From: an uncultured Alistipes sp.
GTDB lineage: Bacteria > Bacteroidota > Bacteroidia > Bacteroidales > Rikenellaceae
Reading direction: 5' to 3'
Assembly (NCBI GenBank): GCA_947174295.1
Contig: CAMWIG010000014.1
Span: forward strand, 1-20,809
DNA length: 20,809 nt
Part shown: in pieces, positions 14,201-20,809 of the stretch
Layout: each line of letters begins with the position of its first letter
Position numbering within the stretch: the first letter of the stretch is position 1
Translations under genes and position numbers: made by a program
The notes under the pieces: generated by a model
What the model saw: the letters and a program-made list of their open reading frames with translations, nothing else
What the model was told of the DNA's origin: nothing
The model's database searches: none

Positions 14201-14965
14201 TCAACCGGGATTGACGCGGGGCGAAATCTTCAACCCCGCGGACCAGAATTTCTGCAATGCCTTATGTTTCTGTTCGTCGAACAGGTAGTCGATGTTGCGC
14301 GTCAGGTAGTCGTAGGCGTAGTCGCGGTCGGCGTAGCCCTCGGCGACGACGGCCTCGTAGATGCGCTCCACGCCGAACGTGAGCGAACGTTGCAGTGCGT
14401 CGACGACCTCGTAGGGAGTGCCTTTGCGTGCCACCCACACTGCGAATGCGAAGGGCAGGCGCGTCAGGCGCATCCACTCGGCGGCCAGGTCGAGCGTGAA
14501 GGCGAAGCGGCCCTCCCACTCGAACACCTTGTCGCCGATGAGAAGATATGCGTCGCCCTCGGCCGGATGTTCCAGCTGAGCATAATCGAGCGTGTACCAC
14601 TCGGGCGATATTTTCCACAGATGCGCGGCCAGATATCCCGTCAGCTGCACCGACGTGCGCGAGTGCGGGTCGAGAAAGACGCGGCGCACCTCTTTGAGCG
14701 GCGTGTTCGACACCAGAACGACCGTGCGCACCGGGCCCGAGGCTCCTATGCAGTAGTCGGTCACCGTCTCGGTGGCTGCGAGCGACGGCACGGCCGCTGC
14801 GGGCAGCAGCGCGATATCCGCTTTGCCCGAAATGTAGTTCTCGACGCAGTCGGCGGGAGGAGCCAGCAGAAGTTCGGCATCGAGGTTACCCTCGTGCTTC
14901 AAACCGTAGATGAACGGCACCGTATTCAGATACGATACTGCGGCTATACGTGTTACAATTGCCAT
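14201..14965 (-). CDS. mqnA: Chorismate dehydratase of the futalosine menaquinone pathway
   Basis: MqnA converts chorismate to 3-[(1-carboxyvinyl)oxy]benzoate, the first step of the futalosine route to menaquinone. The 254-residue protein has the periplasmic-binding-protein-like fold motifs of the family: AAVSYLNTVPFIYGL (8-22), ADIALLPAAAV (49-59), the SVQL segment near 105, LLIGDKVFEW (141-150), LPFAFAVWVAR (170-180) and YLTRNIDYLFDEQ (220-232). I start at the ATG at 14965 because homologues begin just before the SYLNT motif. The open frame extends 40 codons upstream, but those residues overlap the promoter candidate and look non-coding. The other mqn genes are not in this window. Confidence 0.92.
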   Translation of the reverse strand: MAIVTRIAAVSYLNTVPFIYGLKHEGNLDAELLLAPPADCVENYISGKADIALLPAAAVPSLAATETVTDYCIGASGPVRTVVLVSNTPLKEVRRVFLDPHSRTSVQLTGYLAAHLWKISPEWYTLDYAQLEHPAEGDAYLLIGDKVFEWEGRFAFTLDLAAEWMRLTRLPFAFAVWVARKGTPYEVVDALQRSLTFGVERIYEAVVAEGYADRDYAYDYLTRNIDYLFDEQKHKALQKFWSAGLKISPRVNPG

Positions 14966-15030
14966 CGTCCATAATTCTCGAAAACAGGTTTTATTTCCGT
15001 GAGCCCGCAAAAGGAAGGGCTTATACATCG

Positions 15031-15062
15031 CAAAAGTACGCAAAACATGCCACAATGCGAAA
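15031..15062 (-). promoter_or_regulatory. Candidate promoter of mqnA-corA
   Basis: On the - strand, TACTTTTG (15038-15031) fits TAnnTTTG. About 20 bases upstream lies TTTC (15062-15059), one mismatch from the usual TTTG. It would give a leader of roughly 60 nt. It diverges from the promoter at 15164-15195, so about 100 bp may be shared control DNA. Confidence 0.45.
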
Positions 15063-15163
15063 TTTGCGGCGCCGAAATTTGGCATAAAAATACTTATCGG
15101 TTGATTTGCAGTATGTTGCTGTCGCGGGGTGTGTAAATTTTTTAGAAAAAATGCCGCACCCTC

Positions 15164-15195
15164 TTGACAACGGCCTTTTCGGTGTTATATATTTG
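15164..15195 (+). promoter_or_regulatory. Bacteroidota-type promoter of the phage-like cluster
   Basis: TTG (15164-15166, within CTTGAC) is followed 21 bases later by TATATTTG (15188-15195), an exact -7 box. The expected transcription start is near 15202, giving a leader of about 245 nt before the first gene. The match to the host consensus means host RNA polymerase could drive the cluster without a phage-encoded factor. Confidence 0.65.
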
Positions 15196-15339
15196 CACTG
15201 TCAAACCGCCCGTACCGCCGCGTAGACGGCGGCTCCGCGACCCGGAATCTCCGGCGTGCGTCCCGGGCAGAACAATCTTGTGCGATATTCTTGCGACTCC
15301 GCCGCCGAGAGGTGGGTTTTCGACACCCGGCGAGTCGGG

Positions 15340-15424
15340 TTATCAACTTGTCGACATGTCGCAATCGACATATTGTCAGTACTGTTTTCGACTTATCAAC
15401 ACTGTTGTCGACAATCTGTCGACA
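15340..15424. promoter_or_regulatory. Array of TGTCGACA palindromes in the leader of the phage-like cluster
   Basis: The 8-bp palindrome TGTCGACA occurs at 15349-15356, 15406-15413 (within TTGTCGACAA) and 15417-15424. A fourth inverted repeat, TGTCG-CAAT-CGACA, lies at 15357-15370 directly against the first. Two TTATCAAC elements at 15340-15347 and 15393-15400 sit among them; TTATCAACA is one mismatch from a DnaA box. The cluster ends 22 bp before the first start codon. The density and symmetry suggest binding sites for a dimeric regulator; a replication- or partition-like site is an alternative. Confidence 0.55.
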
Positions 15425-15446
15425 TTCAATCAACATCTTTTTCAAC

Positions 15447-15851
15447 ATGAACAGAAAACATCTCGCCGACCTTTTTCGCGAAGCGGCCGACCTGCACGGC
15501 TACGCCTTCGTCGAAGCTCCCGAGAGCGCCGTGCCCGGAATGATACGCTCCTATCCCGTGCTGTGGCTCTCGCCGCCCGTGCTCAAATCGAAGGAGGGGC
15601 GTCTCCACGGACGGATGGTCTACTCCGTGCGTCTGCGTCTGCTCGACGACGTAATGAGGCTTCCGCCCGCCCAGCGGGCTGCCCGCCACGATGCTGCCGA
15701 ACGCGAACTCGTAGCGCTCTTCACCGAGCTGTCGCTCGACGACGGAGTGGCCTTCGTCGACCGCCTGAGCATCCGCATCGCGGAGTTCTCGCTCGCGCCG
15801 CACGGCGAACTATCGGCCGAGGCCGAAGCCGAAATCGTAACAATCTACTGA
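15447..15851 (+). CDS. Hypothetical phage-like protein, 134 aa (possible tail-completion/neck protein)
   Basis: This is a 134-residue soluble protein starting MNRKHLADLFREAADLHGYA. No membrane segment or signal peptide is visible. The start is the ATG at 15447, directly after the palindrome array; an upstream ATG in the same frame at 15291 would translate the array and is rejected. The middle (GRMVYSVRLRLLDDVMRLPPAQRAARHDAAERELVALF) is helical. Size, position as first gene, and the overall alpha/beta pattern are compatible with phage tail-completion or neck proteins, but I do not recognise a specific family. Its neighbours, 13 bp downstream, are structural-type proteins. The gene is GC-rich like the rest of the cluster. 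Confidence 0.75.
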   Translation: MNRKHLADLFREAADLHGYAFVEAPESAVPGMIRSYPVLWLSPPVLKSKEGRLHGRMVYSVRLRLLDDVMRLPPAQRAARHDAAERELVALFTELSLDDGVAFVDRLSIRIAEFSLAPHGELSAEAEAEIVTIY

Positions 15852-15864
15852 TATCTCCGAACCC

Positions 15865-16824
15865 ATGGACTCATACATCTCCCCCAACAGCGAATTTCCG
15901 TCGTTCGCAGGCCCGGTGGTCTACAACATCACCACGTCCGACTCCCTGCTCGACGTCGACCTCTACGAGTCGGGCAACCTCTCCGTTCCGCTTGCCTCCC
16001 GCCGCATACGCGTAGTCGACGGCAAGGCTCTGTTCGATGTCGGCCCCATACTGCGCCGCCGCATGGCCCTGCAACCAGTGGGCGGTGTCACGGGGCTGTT
16101 CGCCGACGACGGCTGCATGGCCGAAATCCACATATATGCCGGCGGAGAGTTCTCGCCGTGGGTGCGCTGCGTGGCTATGCCGCACGAACGCCGGCTGCGC
16201 ATGGTCACGTCGATGCCGCCACGGCGGACCATACGCTACGGCGAGAGCGACCGCATACTGCTCTTCGTGCCGGGGCGCGTGACAGTCGAAGTCGAAGCTC
16301 TGTCGCCCGCCGGCGACCAGGCGCAGAGCTACGAGTGGGACTCCGGCGGCGGAGCCGTGGTGCTGCGCCTGCGCACCACGGACTTCGACCCCGAGACGGA
16401 GCGTTTCATCGTCCGCATCAACGGTGAAGTCGCAGTGACCTACGAGGTCGACTTCCCGGTGCGCGAGGCAGTGCGTCTGGCGTGGCGCACGGCTTCGGGG
16501 TCGGTCGAGCACTACACCTTCCCCGTCGTGGCGAGCCGCACGCTCGTTCCGGCAAGCACGGCCGTGGAGGATTCGCAGGGGCGGCGCACGGTGGCGGCCG
16601 AGGAGACGACCGAGACGGTGGTTCTCTCGCGTTTCGAGCCCGCGGCGCTGACGGCGGCCATAGCCGGTGCCGTGTCGTCGCCGCAGGTGTGGACGGTCGA
16701 CGACGAGCGCGGAATATACAATCCCGTGGAGGTGGTCGATGCCCGCACCGAGTACTACGGCTTCGGCGAGCTGCGCAACATCCGTCTGACGCTGCGACCC
16801 GTTAAAAACACCCGTCTGTCATGA
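15865..16824 (+). CDS. Hypothetical phage-like structural protein, 319 aa
   Basis: This is a 319-residue protein rich in beta-strand-type sequence (alternating hydrophobic and charged residues, many Val/Thr/Arg), without signal peptide or membrane helices. The N terminus MDSYISPNSEFPSFAGPVVYN and the C-terminal block VWTVDDERGIYNPVEVVDAR, followed by a run ending NIRLTLRPVKNTRLS, resemble tail or tail-tip proteins of phage-like loci in gut Bacteroidota as I remember them; I cannot name a family. The stop overlaps the start of the next gene by 4 bp, so the two are translationally coupled and probably make interacting products. A component just upstream of the tail hub is the most natural reading, but this is inference. 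Confidence 0.72.
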   Translation: MDSYISPNSEFPSFAGPVVYNITTSDSLLDVDLYESGNLSVPLASRRIRVVDGKALFDVGPILRRRMALQPVGGVTGLFADDGCMAEIHIYAGGEFSPWVRCVAMPHERRLRMVTSMPPRRTIRYGESDRILLFVPGRVTVEVEALSPAGDQAQSYEWDSGGGAVVLRLRTTDFDPETERFIVRINGEVAVTYEVDFPVREAVRLAWRTASGSVEHYTFPVVASRTLVPASTAVEDSQGRRTVAAEETTETVVLSRFEPAALTAAIAGAVSSPQVWTVDDERGIYNPVEVVDARTEYYGFGELRNIRLTLRPVKNTRLS

Positions 16825-19178
16825 AACTCTATATCGACTCCGCGGAGTGTCCGTTCGACAGTTCCGTGCGTCTCGGGCTAAGCTACTCGGCCGAAGCGCT
16901 CGCCGACGTCGAGAGCTCCCGGCAGGGCGTCGGGATAACGCTCGCCGTGCCGGCTACGGCCCAGACCGACGACATCTTCGGCGCGGCGCGCGACGTGCTC
17001 TCCGCGCGGCGCTTCAATGCGGCGCACCATACGGCCCGAATCGAATTCGACGGCGTGACGCTCCACTCCGGCACTGCCGTGCTGCTCGGAACGGAGTGCA
17101 CGGCCGACGGCGCCGCCCGGTACACCGTAGGAATCACGGGCGGCTCGTCGAAGTGGGCCGAGAGCGCAGCCCGCAGCCGTTTCTCCGCGATACCTCTCGA
17201 CTGCATGGCGCACTTTACGCCCTCGGGCATCGAGGAGAGCTGGACGTCGGACGGCCCGGTGAAGCTGCTTCCCGTGTTGCGCGACACCTACGAGCGGACG
17301 AACTCCTCGGTTGGGCTCGCCGCCCCGGAGCGGATGCTTTCGGTCGACGACTTCCACCCCTTCGTCTCGGTGGCGGCGCTCGTCGAAGCCATATTCGCGC
17401 AGTCGGGCTACACCGTGCGCAGCGACTTCTTCGCCACTTCGATTTTCCGTTCGCTCTACGTGAGCGGCGCCTACGCCTCGACCGATGTCGCCGCCCTGCG
17501 CAACCGCATGGACTTCTCGGCCCGCCGCTCGGCCGACGGAGAGTCGACGGCCGATGCCAACGGCCGCGTCTACTTCTCGCCGTACATGACCGTATGTTCG
17601 GTGGGCAACTTCGTCGACAGTTTCACGGCCGATGCCGGCGACGGGCTCTATACCCGCGGCGATTGTCTCGGTTTGGAGGAGGACCAGCTGGTGTTCCGCC
17701 CCACGACGACGGTACGGGCGGGATTCGAGTACGGAATACGCTACGTGACCGACTACCGCATACGCTCGCGAACGCGCCTGACAGGGTTCGACACCGTGTA
17801 TCTGCCGCCGCTCGACGAGGTGCGCTTCGAACTCGCCAACCGTTTCGAAGACCGCCGCGACGGGTTGAGACCTCGGTTTTCGTATCGTGTCGTCGTGTTC
17901 GACCATGTCGAGGGGGCGAGTTACCGGCTTGTCTGCACGTCGGCCGAGGGGCAGTTCGAGATGGGGCGTTTCTCGACGCGTTCGGCGAGTGTGGCCACAT
18001 CGTCGTCGTCGAGTTACGGCGACCCGGTGCTCTATCGCTTCGTCTCGGAGGGCATATGGCGGAAGTACACGGGCGACTGGGCGCTCTACGACGGATACGT
18101 GGGCGAGACGGGGCGTATGGAGGTGCACGTTACGCTGCGCACGCCGGCCGAGGAGCTCTCGGCGACGTCGCCCAAGAAGTTCCACACGATGTATATGTCG
18201 GGTGCCGAGCGGGGCATGACGCTGCGCATGCTCGAAGGGTGCACCCTCAGGCCCGACTTCTCCTCTGCGCCAGGCTACGGCGCGAAGCTCACCTTCGCCG
18301 ACATATCGCATCACGCCGTGCGGCAGTCGGAGTTCCTGGAATCGCTCCGGCAGATGTTCAACCTCAGATTCCACACCGACGAAGAGCTTCGCGAAGTGCG
18401 CATCGAACCGGCGACGATGTTTTTCAACGGCGTGGAGGCGGATTGGAGCGATCGCATCGACCTCTCGCGTCCAGTGGCTTCGCATGATTTGGCGCTCGAA
18501 GCGCACGACACGCTCACGCTGGGGTACCGCGACGACGACGGCGCCGTGAGACGGTTCAACGCCGCGAACGATACCGTATTCGGCGAGTGGAGCGCCCAGA
18601 CGGGGTGCTACGGTGCCACGCAGGGTGTCGAGACCGTGCGCTCGCCGATGTTCTCGCCGACGATAAACGTCGACGGACAGTACGAATCCGCTCCGTCGGC
18701 TCTGCTGATGCAGGTGTGCGACCGCGACGATGCGTCGGGCTCGACGGCCGTTACGCCGCGCATCGTGATATGGTTCGGCATGAAGGAGCTTCCGGCGGGC
18801 GAGCGCTGGGTGTTTCCCGCCGGACGGTCGAGCTACCCGCTGGCGGCATTCAACCTCCCGCCGTGGCGCGTGACGCCGACCGGCGGAACGCTCTGCTACG
18901 AGGATCGCGACGGCGGGCGCGGATTGCACCGCTACTACGATGCCGAGGTGGAGAGGCGGCGCACGGCACGCGCAGTGACGCTCTACATGCGCCTGTCGCC
19001 CGACGACTGGGCGGCGCTGCACCGCACGGGAGGTACGGTGCCGGGTGCCGACTCCGTCTTCCGGCTCACGATAGGCGGCGAGACGGGGCGTTACATGCTG
19101 CGCTCGGTTGAGGATTACGACCCGCGCGACGCATCGACCCGATGCACGTTCGAACAGCTGACGACCATAAGAGAGTGA
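16821..19178 (+). CDS. Tail-tip / baseplate-hub-like protein, 785 aa
   Basis: This is a 785-residue protein without signal peptide or membrane segments. Three blocks suggest a phage tail hub. The first is an N-terminal beta-rich domain (1 to about 130) with FNAAHHTARIEFDGVTLHSG. The second, near residues 172-200, reads DDFHPFVSVAALVEAIFAQS followed by GYTVRSDFF. The third, near 500-560, reads LRQMFNLRF, then REVRIEP and DWSDRIDLSRPVASHDLAL. The last two match the pattern (long hydrophobic helix, then EP.. and DWS.kID) that I associate with hub-like proteins of Bacteroidota phages. The C terminus ends in a small beta domain (TIGGETGRYMLRSVEDYDP). It overlaps the previous gene by 4 bp and is followed 3 bp later by the 81-aa gene. 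Functional assignment is inference. Confidence 0.72.
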   Translation: MKLYIDSAECPFDSSVRLGLSYSAEALADVESSRQGVGITLAVPATAQTDDIFGAARDVLSARRFNAAHHTARIEFDGVTLHSGTAVLLGTECTADGAARYTVGITGGSSKWAESAARSRFSAIPLDCMAHFTPSGIEESWTSDGPVKLLPVLRDTYERTNSSVGLAAPERMLSVDDFHPFVSVAALVEAIFAQSGYTVRSDFFATSIFRSLYVSGAYASTDVAALRNRMDFSARRSADGESTADANGRVYFSPYMTVCSVGNFVDSFTADAGDGLYTRGDCLGLEEDQLVFRPTTTVRAGFEYGIRYVTDYRIRSRTRLTGFDTVYLPPLDEVRFELANRFEDRRDGLRPRFSYRVVVFDHVEGASYRLVCTSAEGQFEMGRFSTRSASVATSSSSSYGDPVLYRFVSEGIWRKYTGDWALYDGYVGETGRMEVHVTLRTPAEELSATSPKKFHTMYMSGAERGMTLRMLEGCTLRPDFSSAPGYGAKLTFADISHHAVRQSEFLESLRQMFNLRFHTDEELREVRIEPATMFFNGVEADWSDRIDLSRPVASHDLALEAHDTLTLGYRDDDGAVRRFNAANDTVFGEWSAQTGCYGATQGVETVRSPMFSPTINVDGQYESAPSALLMQVCDRDDASGSTAVTPRIVIWFGMKELPAGERWVFPAGRSSYPLAAFNLPPWRVTPTGGTLCYEDRDGGRGLHRYYDAEVERRRTARAVTLYMRLSPDDWAALHRTGGTVPGADSVFRLTIGGETGRYMLRSVEDYDPRDASTRCTFEQLTTIRE

Positions 19179-19181
19179 ACC

Positions 19182-19427
19182 ATGCACGACGAGAGAATAA
19201 TCGACTCGATCGAACGCCTGTACGGCGGCGGTCTTCCGCAGGGTGCCCTGCGGCGCATGGCATCGCTCGGACTGCTCGACATACGGGCCTGCGAGCGCCG
19301 GGTAATCGCCGGCGAGGTGTCGGAGGAGGTGCGGGGCGGTGCTACCAAGGCGCGGGCCATGGAGAATGCGGCCGAACGGCACGCATGCTCGTTCGAGAAG
19401 GTGCGCGCGATAGTTTACCGGAGGTAG
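19182..19427 (+). CDS. Small helical protein, 81 aa, possible HTH
   Basis: This is an 81-residue, highly charged and helical protein starting MHDERIIDSIERLYGGGLPQ. The C-terminal half (ARAMENAAERHACSFEKVRAIVYRR) has the rhythm of a helix-turn-helix: a helix, a short turn around His-Ala-Cys-Ser, then a second helix ending in basic residues. This loosely recalls Mor/C-type regulators of transposable phages. It starts 3 bp after the hub-like gene, so it belongs to the same transcript. I do not recognise the family; a small structural or scaffold role is equally possible. Confidence 0.65.
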   Translation: MHDERIIDSIERLYGGGLPQGALRRMASLGLLDIRACERRVIAGEVSEEVRGGATKARAMENAAERHACSFEKVRAIVYRR

Positions 19428-19428
19428 A

Positions 19429-19461
19429 AATGAGTAATTAGTAATGTGCAATTAGCAATTG
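19429..19461 (+). repeat. Short AT-rich repeat before the ClpP-like gene
   Basis: AATGAGTAATTAG (19429-19441) is followed by TAATGTG and CAATTAGCAATTG (19449-19461). The same words AATGAGTAATTAG and CAATTG recur, adjacent to each other, just after the ClpP-like gene (20353-20371). The AT-rich block stands out sharply from the GC-rich genes around it. Confidence 0.6.
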
Positions 19462-19472
19462 ACTGGAAATTT

Positions 19473-20333
19473 ATGCGACAAATCAGAATCACCGACAGGA
19501 CGGACGCCTCCTGTCTCATCGAAATCGAAGGCGTCATAGGCGTGGCCGAAGAGTGGCAGTTCGACGAACCCGCATCGCGCGTGGCCACCTACGAGAAGTT
19601 CCGCGCCGAAGTGGAGCGAATCAGGGCCGTCGAGGCCGACCGCGTGAGGGTCGACATACGTTCGACGGGCGGCGACGTGAACGACGCGCTGATGATATAC
19701 GAAGCCCTGCGTTCGCTCGATGCCGAGGTTACGACATGCTGCTACGGATACGCGGCTTCGGCGGCGACAATCGTGGCTCAGGCGGCATCCGAAGGGCGCA
19801 GGCTCATGTCGGCGAATGCCCTCTACCTCATCCATAACTCGATATGCGCCGTCGAGGGCAATGCGGCCGAGATAGGCGGCAGCGTGGAGCTGCTGCGCAA
19901 GACCGACGAACGTCTGGCCGAGGTCTACGCCTCGCGGTCGGGGCGCGCCGCCGGAGAGTTTGCGGCTCTGATGGCCGAAAACAACGGCAACGGACGCTGG
20001 CTCTCGCCCGACGAGGCTCTGGCGGCGGGTCTTGTCGACGAAATCGTCGGTGTGCAGCCAGGCGGCGGAACGCTGGCAGGCAACGTCGTGCGAGCCTTGG
20101 GTTCGCTCTTTCGCCGGGGCACGCCGCCTCCCGCCGCGCAGTGCAGCATCTTCCGGCTCGAAGAGCCGTTCCCGCATGAAGAACCGGCGGGAGGCGTCGC
20201 CTTCGACGAGGGGCAGCGTACCGTCGCAGCCACGGCTACGCGCCCGACCGAAGACCCCTCGATTGCCGACCCCTGCCTCTCGCCGAACGCACGGGCCTAC
20301 GCCGAGGACGCAAGGCGAATCAACAGGGGTTGA
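19473..20333 (+). CDS. ClpP-like serine protease, phage prohead-protease type
   Basis: This 286-residue protein has a ClpP/crotonase-fold protease domain at about 1-195. The oxyanion-hole strand is IRSTGGDVNDAL (62-73), the nucleophile lies in YGYAASAATI (Ser96), and the catalytic His is in YLIHNS (His121). The segment RWLSPDEALAAGLVDEI (175-191) matches the ClpP C-terminal helix. Aligned from that segment, the position of the third triad member (Asp171 in E. coli ClpP) carries Asn170. A Pro/Ala-rich tail (about 195-286) follows, which cellular ClpP lacks. In phages such proteases process the scaffold and capsid during head maturation. I use the ATG at 19473; an upstream in-frame GTG at 19446 falls in the AT-rich repeat. 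Adjacency to a possible capsid gene supports the prohead role. Confidence 0.85.
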   Translation: MRQIRITDRTDASCLIEIEGVIGVAEEWQFDEPASRVATYEKFRAEVERIRAVEADRVRVDIRSTGGDVNDALMIYEALRSLDAEVTTCCYGYAASAATIVAQAASEGRRLMSANALYLIHNSICAVEGNAAEIGGSVELLRKTDERLAEVYASRSGRAAGEFAALMAENNGNGRWLSPDEALAAGLVDEIVGVQPGGGTLAGNVVRALGSLFRRGTPPPAAQCSIFRLEEPFPHEEPAGGVAFDEGQRTVAATATRPTEDPSIADPCLSPNARAYAEDARRINRG

Positions 20334-20700
20334 TTCGCAATTAGAAATCAGCAATGAGTAATTAGCAATTGTCCAACGAAATAATATTCGGCGTTTTCGA
20401 TAAACCGCACACAATCGTGCTTACGCCAATTGTTTCTCTTTCGCTGCACTTGCTTTATCAACGCTGTTCCACCCCGCTGGCATACAGCAAGCCCTCACGT
20501 TCGCACCACTGCGTTTAAACAACGGTATCCACGCTTACACACGGCAAGTCCCCTCTACATACAGAAAGTCCTCCCTTTGGCAAAGGGAGGATTTAGGAGG
20601 GAATGTCAATATGCATAATAAGACATATCCCCGAAAACAAGGAATAGCGAGTATCGCTTTCATATCAAACGACATTAATCAACCAAATCAACTTACTATT
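20334..20700 (+). other. Repeat-rich gap between the ClpP-like gene and the last gene
   Basis: No gene is seen in these 367 bp. They contain the AT-rich repeat (20337-20371), a partial copy of the dispersed TTTTCGATAAnCCG repeat (about 20394-20425), three loosely related pyrimidine-rich segments (ACAnACnGnAAGnCC) near 20482, 20539 and 20559, and a perfect 9-bp hairpin (20570-20590). No clear TAnnTTTG promoter was found upstream of 20701. A 62-codon open frame across this region consists of repeat sequence and is not supported. Confidence 0.6.
20570..20590. repeat. Hairpin CCTCCCTTT-GGC-AAAGGGAGG
   Basis: This is a perfect 9-bp stem with a 3-base loop, followed after six bases by a partial repeat of its right arm (GGAGGG, 20597-20602). 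Related hairpin-forming intergenic sequences are frequent in gut Bacteroidota and other bacteria, so I read it as a dispersed palindromic element. There is no T tract, so terminator function is doubtful. Confidence 0.55.
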
Positions 20701-20809
20701 ATGTCTTACATCGAATCAGCAAAAACCTACACAGGCAACGACCTCGAAACCATCTTTTTCCGTCCCATGCTCAGCGGCCCGTCGGCTGCCGACCTCGGAG
20801 TGCGCATCC
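20701..20809 (+). CDS. Partial CDS, possible phage major capsid or other virion structural protein
   Basis: Only the first 36 codons are in the window. They read MSYIESAKTYTGNDLETIFF and continue RPMLSGPSAADLGVRI. The ATG follows an A/T-rich leader of Bacteroidota type. The place directly after a prohead-type protease is where the major capsid protein usually lies in tailed phages, and the N-terminal sequence resembles, from memory, structural proteins of Bacteroidota phage-like loci. The protein runs off the window, so the assignment rests mainly on position. Confidence 0.6.
   Translation, partial: MSYIESAKTYTGNDLETIFFRPMLSGPSAADLGVRI

Noticed and set aside
15340..15424. Chromosomal replication origin
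   Set aside because: Only two DnaA-box-like words, both imperfect, with no dnaA or other origin-associated genes nearby; a regulator-binding array fits better.
15164..16015. 283-codon open frame covering the leader and the first phage-like gene
   Set aside because: Different frame from the 134-aa gene, Arg/Pro-rich, and runs through the promoter and palindrome array.
16878..19451. 857-codon open frame antisense to the 785-aa gene
   Set aside because: Arg/His/Val-rich shadow of a GC-rich gene; the sense gene is coupled to both neighbours and has recognisable blocks.
19446..19472. GTG start extending the ClpP-like protease by nine residues
   Set aside because: The codons lie in the AT-rich repeat; the ATG at 19473 starts the protease sequence.
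1..20809. tRNA or rRNA genes
   Set aside because: No cloverleaf-like segment with the T-loop sequence or rRNA-like sequence was noticed by eye; tRNAscan would settle this.

Overview
The window looks like chromosomal DNA from a moderately GC-rich member of the Bacteroidota, most likely an Alistipes-like (Rikenellaceae) gut bacterium. The lineage call is an inference. It rests on promoters of the Bacteroidota form TTTG-N19/20-TAnnTTTG, A/T-rich start-codon contexts without Shine-Dalgarno sequences, the gene order secY-map-infA-rpmJ-rpsM, and protein sequences typical of that phylum.

Layout. (1) Positions 1-535 hold no convincing gene. They contain a patch of 18-bp imperfect tandem repeats and a strong promoter candidate (356-386). 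(2) Positions 536-8854, + strand, carry the distal spc and alpha ribosomal operons in one uninterrupted run: rpsH, rplF, rplR, rpsE, rpmD, rplO, secY, map, infA, rpmJ, rpsM, rpsK, rpsD, rpoA, rplQ. The run closes with a clear intrinsic terminator at 8895-8947. (3) Positions 8948-9578 form an intergenic stretch with a dispersed repeat; a second copy lies between rpsH and rplF. (4) Positions 9579-12768, - strand, encode a two-gene McrBC-type restriction system with its own promoter. (5) Positions 13090-14965, - strand, carry mqnA (futalosine-pathway menaquinone synthesis) followed by a corA-type Mg2+ transporter gene, which ends in a perfect hairpin terminator. (6) From 15164 to the window end, + strand, there is a phage-like structural cluster. 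It starts with a host-style promoter and a leader containing three TGTCGACA palindromes and one TGTCG-N4-CGACA inverted repeat. Then come a 134-aa protein, a 319-aa protein, a 785-aa tail-tip/baseplate-hub-like protein, an 81-aa protein, a ClpP-like (prohead-type) protease, a repeat-rich gap, and the first 36 codons of a protein that may be a capsid protein.

How the parts relate. The first half is ordinary translation, secretion and transcription machinery. The second half is accessory: a defence system (McrBC) lies 2.7 kb from a virion-structural cluster, separated by two metabolic/transport genes. No integrase, repressor, terminase or lysis gene is visible, so it is undecided whether the cluster is one end of a prophage, a decayed remnant or a domesticated particle. 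It is the most interesting part of the window, together with the palindrome array in its leader.
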